Made by a program: the position numbers and the translations under genes. The notes below the pieces were generated by a model. It made no database searches. It saw only the letters and a program-made list of their open reading frames with translations, and was not told the origin of the DNA. This document shows, one piece after another, positions 61,083-64,000 of a stretch of DNA of 64,000 bases (the first letter of the stretch is position 1; every line of letters starts with the position of its first letter). Origin of the DNA: Pseudomonas putida (GTDB lineage Bacteria > Pseudomonadota > Gammaproteobacteria > Pseudomonadales > Pseudomonadaceae); NCBI RefSeq assembly GCF_016406145.1, contig NZ_CP066306.1, positions 310,001 to 374,000 of the forward strand, given 5' to 3'.

Positions 61083-62566
61083 TAGTGCTCCGGTACGCCG
61101 AGGGGCTGCTCGGCGGGTTTGTCAGTAGGGGCTGGCAGCGGTTTTTGCGGCACGCTCGGGCCGACGGTAACGATCACCAGTTTGTCGGCTGCCAAATGCT
61201 TGTTCATGGCTGCCTTGACCTGCTCGACGGTCAGCGCTTGGGACTGCTGCATGAAGTCTTCCAGCCAGGTCAGTGGCAGGTTGTAGAAGCCGATGGCGCC
61301 CAATTGGCCGACGATGCTCGCATTGCTGGCGTTCGACAGTGGGAAGCTGCCGGCCAGTTCGCGCTTGGCGTCGTCCAGCTCCTGCTGGGTCGGGCCGCTC
61401 TTGAGGTAGTCGGCAAGGATGCCCTGCACCAGCTTGAGGGTGCCCTCGCTGAGTTCGGCACGGGTTTGCAGGTTGATCATGAACGGGCCGCGCACCTGCA
61501 TCGGGCTGAATACCGAGTATACGCCGTAGGTCAGGCCGCGTTTTTCCCGCACTTCGCTCATCAGGCGGGTACCGAAGGCGCCGCCACCGAGAATCTGGTT
61601 GCCCAGCGACAGGGCTGGCCAGTCCGGGTCTTGGCGGTCGATGCCCAGCTCTGCCAGCATCAGGTGGGTCTGCTTTGACGGGAAATCGATGTGGGTAGCG
61701 CCAGCCTTGGGCTCGACGGGTTGCGCAGGCTTGGCTAGCGCCGGGCCTTTGGGCAGGGCGGCGGAGACCTGGGCGGCAATCGTCTCGGCCTCTTCACGGC
61801 TGAGGTCGCCGACCAGGGCGATTACCGCGTTGCCCGCTGCATAGGCTTTGGCGTGGAATGCGCGCAGCTGTTCCAAGGTGATGCCCGGGATGCTTTCAGC
61901 GCTGCCGTCGCTTGGATGGGCGTAAGGGTGTTCGCCATAAAGTTTGCCGAACAACGCTTTGCCGGCGATCTTGCCGGGGTTCTGCTTCTCGTATTCGAAA
62001 CCGGCCAGCAGCTGGTTCTTGATTCGTTTGAGTGCGTCCTCCGGGAAGGTCGGCTTGCCGGCCACTTCAGCGAACAGCTTCAGGGCCGGTTCGCGCTTGT
62101 CCTTCACACTCAGGCTGCGCAGCGAGGCCACGGCCATGTCGCGGTAGGAACCGTTGCCGAAGTCTGCGCCGAGCCCTTCGAAGCCTTCGGCGATGGCGGT
62201 CACATCCTTGCCGGCAACGCCTTCGTTGAGCATGGCATTGGTCAGGGTGGCCAGGCCCGGCGTGTTGCCGTCCTGGCTGCTTCCGGCGGCAAAGGTCACG
62301 CGCAGGTCGAACATCGGCAGCTCGCGGGCCTCGACGAACAGGACGCGTGCGCCTTCGGCAGTGGTCCAGTTCTGGATGTTCAGCTGGCGCCGGCTGGGGG
62401 CCTTGCCGTCCAGCTCGGCCAGCGACTGCAGGGTATTGGCGGGGCGCGCTGCGGTGCTGTCGGCTTCGGCGTGGGCAGGGCGAGCCAGGACGCAGGTCAA
62501 CGCCACCACCAGTGCGATGATGCCCGTGCCGATCAGGGTGTAGCGTGGTGCGCTGCGATCACTCAT
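61082..62566 (-). CDS. Exported M16B peptidase-like subunit lacking the zinc motif
   Basis: 494-residue pitrilysin-family chain, non-catalytic (no HxxEH). The N-terminus has a membrane/signal segment (about 11-33, YTLIGTGIIALVVALTCVLA, then RPAHA), so it enters the periplasm or is anchored. Family features are TFAAGSSQDGNTPGLATLTNAMLNEG and the Arg/Tyr substrate pair in KRGLTYGVYSVF. I chose the ATG at 62566, with AGGAG at 8 nt; it overlaps the upstream gene by 8 bp. Paralogue of the gene at 57660-59054. Confidence 0.88.
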   Translation of the reverse strand: MSDRSAPRYTLIGTGIIALVVALTCVLARPAHAEADSTAARPANTLQSLAELDGKAPSRRQLNIQNWTTAEGARVLFVEARELPMFDLRVTFAAGSSQDGNTPGLATLTNAMLNEGVAGKDVTAIAEGFEGLGADFGNGSYRDMAVASLRSLSVKDKREPALKLFAEVAGKPTFPEDALKRIKNQLLAGFEYEKQNPGKIAGKALFGKLYGEHPYAHPSDGSAESIPGITLEQLRAFHAKAYAAGNAVIALVGDLSREEAETIAAQVSAALPKGPALAKPAQPVEPKAGATHIDFPSKQTHLMLAELGIDRQDPDWPALSLGNQILGGGAFGTRLMSEVREKRGLTYGVYSVFSPMQVRGPFMINLQTRAELSEGTLKLVQGILADYLKSGPTQQELDDAKRELAGSFPLSNASNASIVGQLGAIGFYNLPLTWLEDFMQQSQALTVEQVKAAMNKHLAADKLVIVTVGPSVPQKPLPAPTDKPAEQPLGVPEH

Positions 62567-63914
62567 GAGCGGACTCCTCAGGCAGTACATGGGCAACGCT
62601 CAGGCGTTCGCGGGTGAAATAGGTGCGTGCGGCGGCCTGGATGTCCTCTGGGGTCACACGCTTGAGTTCGTCCAGTTCGCTGTCGATCAGTTTCCAGGAC
62701 AGGCCGACCGTTTCCAGCTGGCCGATGGTGGTGGCCTGGCTGCTGATGGAGTCACGGTCGTAGACCAGCCCGGCGATCACCTGGGCGCGTACACGTTCCA
62801 GTTCCTCGGCACTCGGCGGGGTGGTCTTGAGTTCATCGAGCAATTGCCAGACGCCTTTCTCGACATCGGCGAGGGTCTTCTGCTTCTGCACGTTAGGGGT
62901 AGCCGAGATCAGGAACAGGCTGTCGCCGCGGGTGAAGGCGTTGTAGCTGGACGAGGCGCCGGCCACCAGTTCCTGGCCACGCTCCAGGCGCGCCGGCAGG
63001 CGGGCGCTGTAGCCGCCGTCGAGCAACGCCGAAATCAGGCGCAGGGCGTGCGCGGTGCGCGGGTCCTTGGCGGTCGCAAGGCCCGGTACGTTGAAGCCGT
63101 AGATCAGGCTTGGCAGTTGGGTGCGTACGTGCAGGGTCAGCTGGCGCCGGCCTGGCTCGGCCAGCTCCAGCGGCAGCTTGGCCGCCGGAACAGCGCGCTT
63201 GGGGATACTGCCGAAGTACTTCTGCGCCAGGCCTTTGACCTCGGCGGCGGTAATATCGCCGACCACCACCAGGGTGGCGTTGTTCGGCGCGTACCAGGAC
63301 TCGTACCAGTGGCGCAGCTCCTCGACCTTCATGCGTTCGAGGTCGGCCATCCAGCCGATGGTCGGGGTGTGGTAGCCGCTGGCCGGGTAGGCCATGGCGC
63401 GGAACAGCTCGAAAGCCTTGGCGCTTGGCTGATCGTCAGTGCGCAGGCGGCGCTCTTCCTTGATCACCTCGATTTCGCGGCTGAACTCATCGGCCGGCAG
63501 GCGCAGGCTGGCCAGCCGGTCGGCCTCCAGCTCCAAAGCCACCGGCAAGCGGTCGCGGGCCAGAACCTGGTAGTAGGCGGTGTAATCGTCGCTGGTAAAG
63601 GCGTTCTCTTCCGCGCCCAGGTCGCGCAGGATGCGTGAAGCTTCGCCGGGGCCGACCTTGGCGCTGCCCTTGAACATCATGTGTTCCAGAGCGTGGGACA
63701 ACCCGGTCTGGCCGGGAGTCTCATAGCTGGAGCCGACCTTGTACCAGATCTGCGAAACCACTACTGGTGCGCGGTGGTCCTCGCGCACGACCACTTTCAG
63801 GCCGTTGTCGAGGATGAATTCGTGGGTGGGTTGCGCATCGGCGGCAAAGGCTGCGAGCGGCAGGCAGAGCGTGCTGAGCAACAGGCCAGCGGCGCGGCGG
63901 GCTAGAGCATTCAT
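62559..63914 (-). CDS. Exported catalytic M16B zinc peptidase
   Basis: 451-residue zinc peptidase with a signal peptide (about 1-25, ending AAFAADA). The zinc motif is His74-Ala-Leu-Glu77-His78 in LSHALEHMMFKGS, with the distal Glu in EVIKEERR near 154. Landmarks LDNGLKVVVREDHRAPVVVSQIWYKVG parallel the cytosolic paralogue. It starts the operon M16 / M16 partner / rsmD / M16 pair; ftsY normally lies divergently just beyond the window end in pseudomonads. The last 86 bp of the window hold no visible gene. Confidence 0.91.
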   Translation of the reverse strand: MNALARRAAGLLLSTLCLPLAAFAADAQPTHEFILDNGLKVVVREDHRAPVVVSQIWYKVGSSYETPGQTGLSHALEHMMFKGSAKVGPGEASRILRDLGAEENAFTSDDYTAYYQVLARDRLPVALELEADRLASLRLPADEFSREIEVIKEERRLRTDDQPSAKAFELFRAMAYPASGYHTPTIGWMADLERMKVEELRHWYESWYAPNNATLVVVGDITAAEVKGLAQKYFGSIPKRAVPAAKLPLELAEPGRRQLTLHVRTQLPSLIYGFNVPGLATAKDPRTAHALRLISALLDGGYSARLPARLERGQELVAGASSSYNAFTRGDSLFLISATPNVQKQKTLADVEKGVWQLLDELKTTPPSAEELERVRAQVIAGLVYDRDSISSQATTIGQLETVGLSWKLIDSELDELKRVTPEDIQAAARTYFTRERLSVAHVLPEESAHE

Positions 63915-64000
63915 AAGGTGTTTAACCTGTTCGGCGGCCCGCAGGGTTTAGCGTCGGCGGGCCAGGAGGTGCTAGGATACTGATCCGGTTGCCTGGCGAC

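Overview
This window reads as core chromosome of a Pseudomonas of the P. putida group. The evidence is high G+C, strong protein-level resemblance to pseudomonad families, a gene order I recall from P. putida-type genomes (cysA end, serA/D-2-hydroxyglutarate dehydrogenase, rpiA/ilvA, rppH-ptsP, lgt-thyA, cadR/cadA, folA, ilvD, mutM, coaD, calB, rsmD/M16 pair), and intergenic inverted repeats of the P. putida REP type. I call 60 protein genes, the first cut by the window edge. I saw no rRNA or tRNA gene, insertion sequence, phage, integron or CRISPR array.

Layout. 1-5.8 kb: 3' end of the sulfate importer ATPase cysA, a tonB-exbB-exbD energy-transduction operon, then a sulfur-flavoured group (RBBP9-like hydrolase, an unusual sigma-54 activator, a MetQ/NlpA binding protein). 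5.9-13.8 kb: a penicillin-acylase-family hydrolase, an acetyltransferase, a thioredoxin-fold protein, two hydrolase/unknown proteins, a 2OG-Fe(II) oxygenase with a DUF523 protein, a shortened solute-binding protein and a DUF4399 protein. 13.9-19.4 kb: serA divergent from an FAD D-2-hydroxyglutarate dehydrogenase, an FAH-family hydrolase and two tandem SdiA-regulated (YjiK-like) paralogues. 19.5-29.6 kb: rpiA, ilvA, a DUF2269 membrane protein, a HAD phosphatase, rppH-ptsP, an NRDE protein, a TauE/SafE exporter, lgt and thyA.

29.6-37.4 kb: cadmium/zinc resistance (cadR divergent from cadA, with a clear MerR-type operator), then a LysR regulator and a three-gene 2-aminoethylphosphonate-type ABC importer. 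37.4-43.5 kb: a GTPase/membrane-protein pair of unknown role (DUF3482/DUF2868), folA, a TcyP-type cystine symporter and a phosphorylcholine phosphatase. 43.8-51.2 kb: ilvD, an N-domain-less MgtE, rlmI, an HDOD protein, mutM, a YfhL-type ferredoxin and coaD. 51.3-56.6 kb: an operon of aldehyde dehydrogenase, Tat-exported lipoprotein and GMC oxidoreductase, divergent from a TetR regulator and a sulfurtransferase. 56.6-64 kb: a YheT hydrolase, a signal-less M16 peptidase pair, rsmD, and a second, exported M16 pair.

Most of this is housekeeping DNA. The places most worth a second look are: the signal-less M16 pair, whose first gene has its ribosome-binding site inside a 10-bp hairpin; the sigma-54 activator that lacks both the GAFTGA loop and a DNA-binding domain; the half-size periplasmic binding protein; the TAGAG/CTCTA operator array between calB and its TetR gene; and a TTATTCC/GGAATAA element recurring upstream of three transport or sulfur-linked units.
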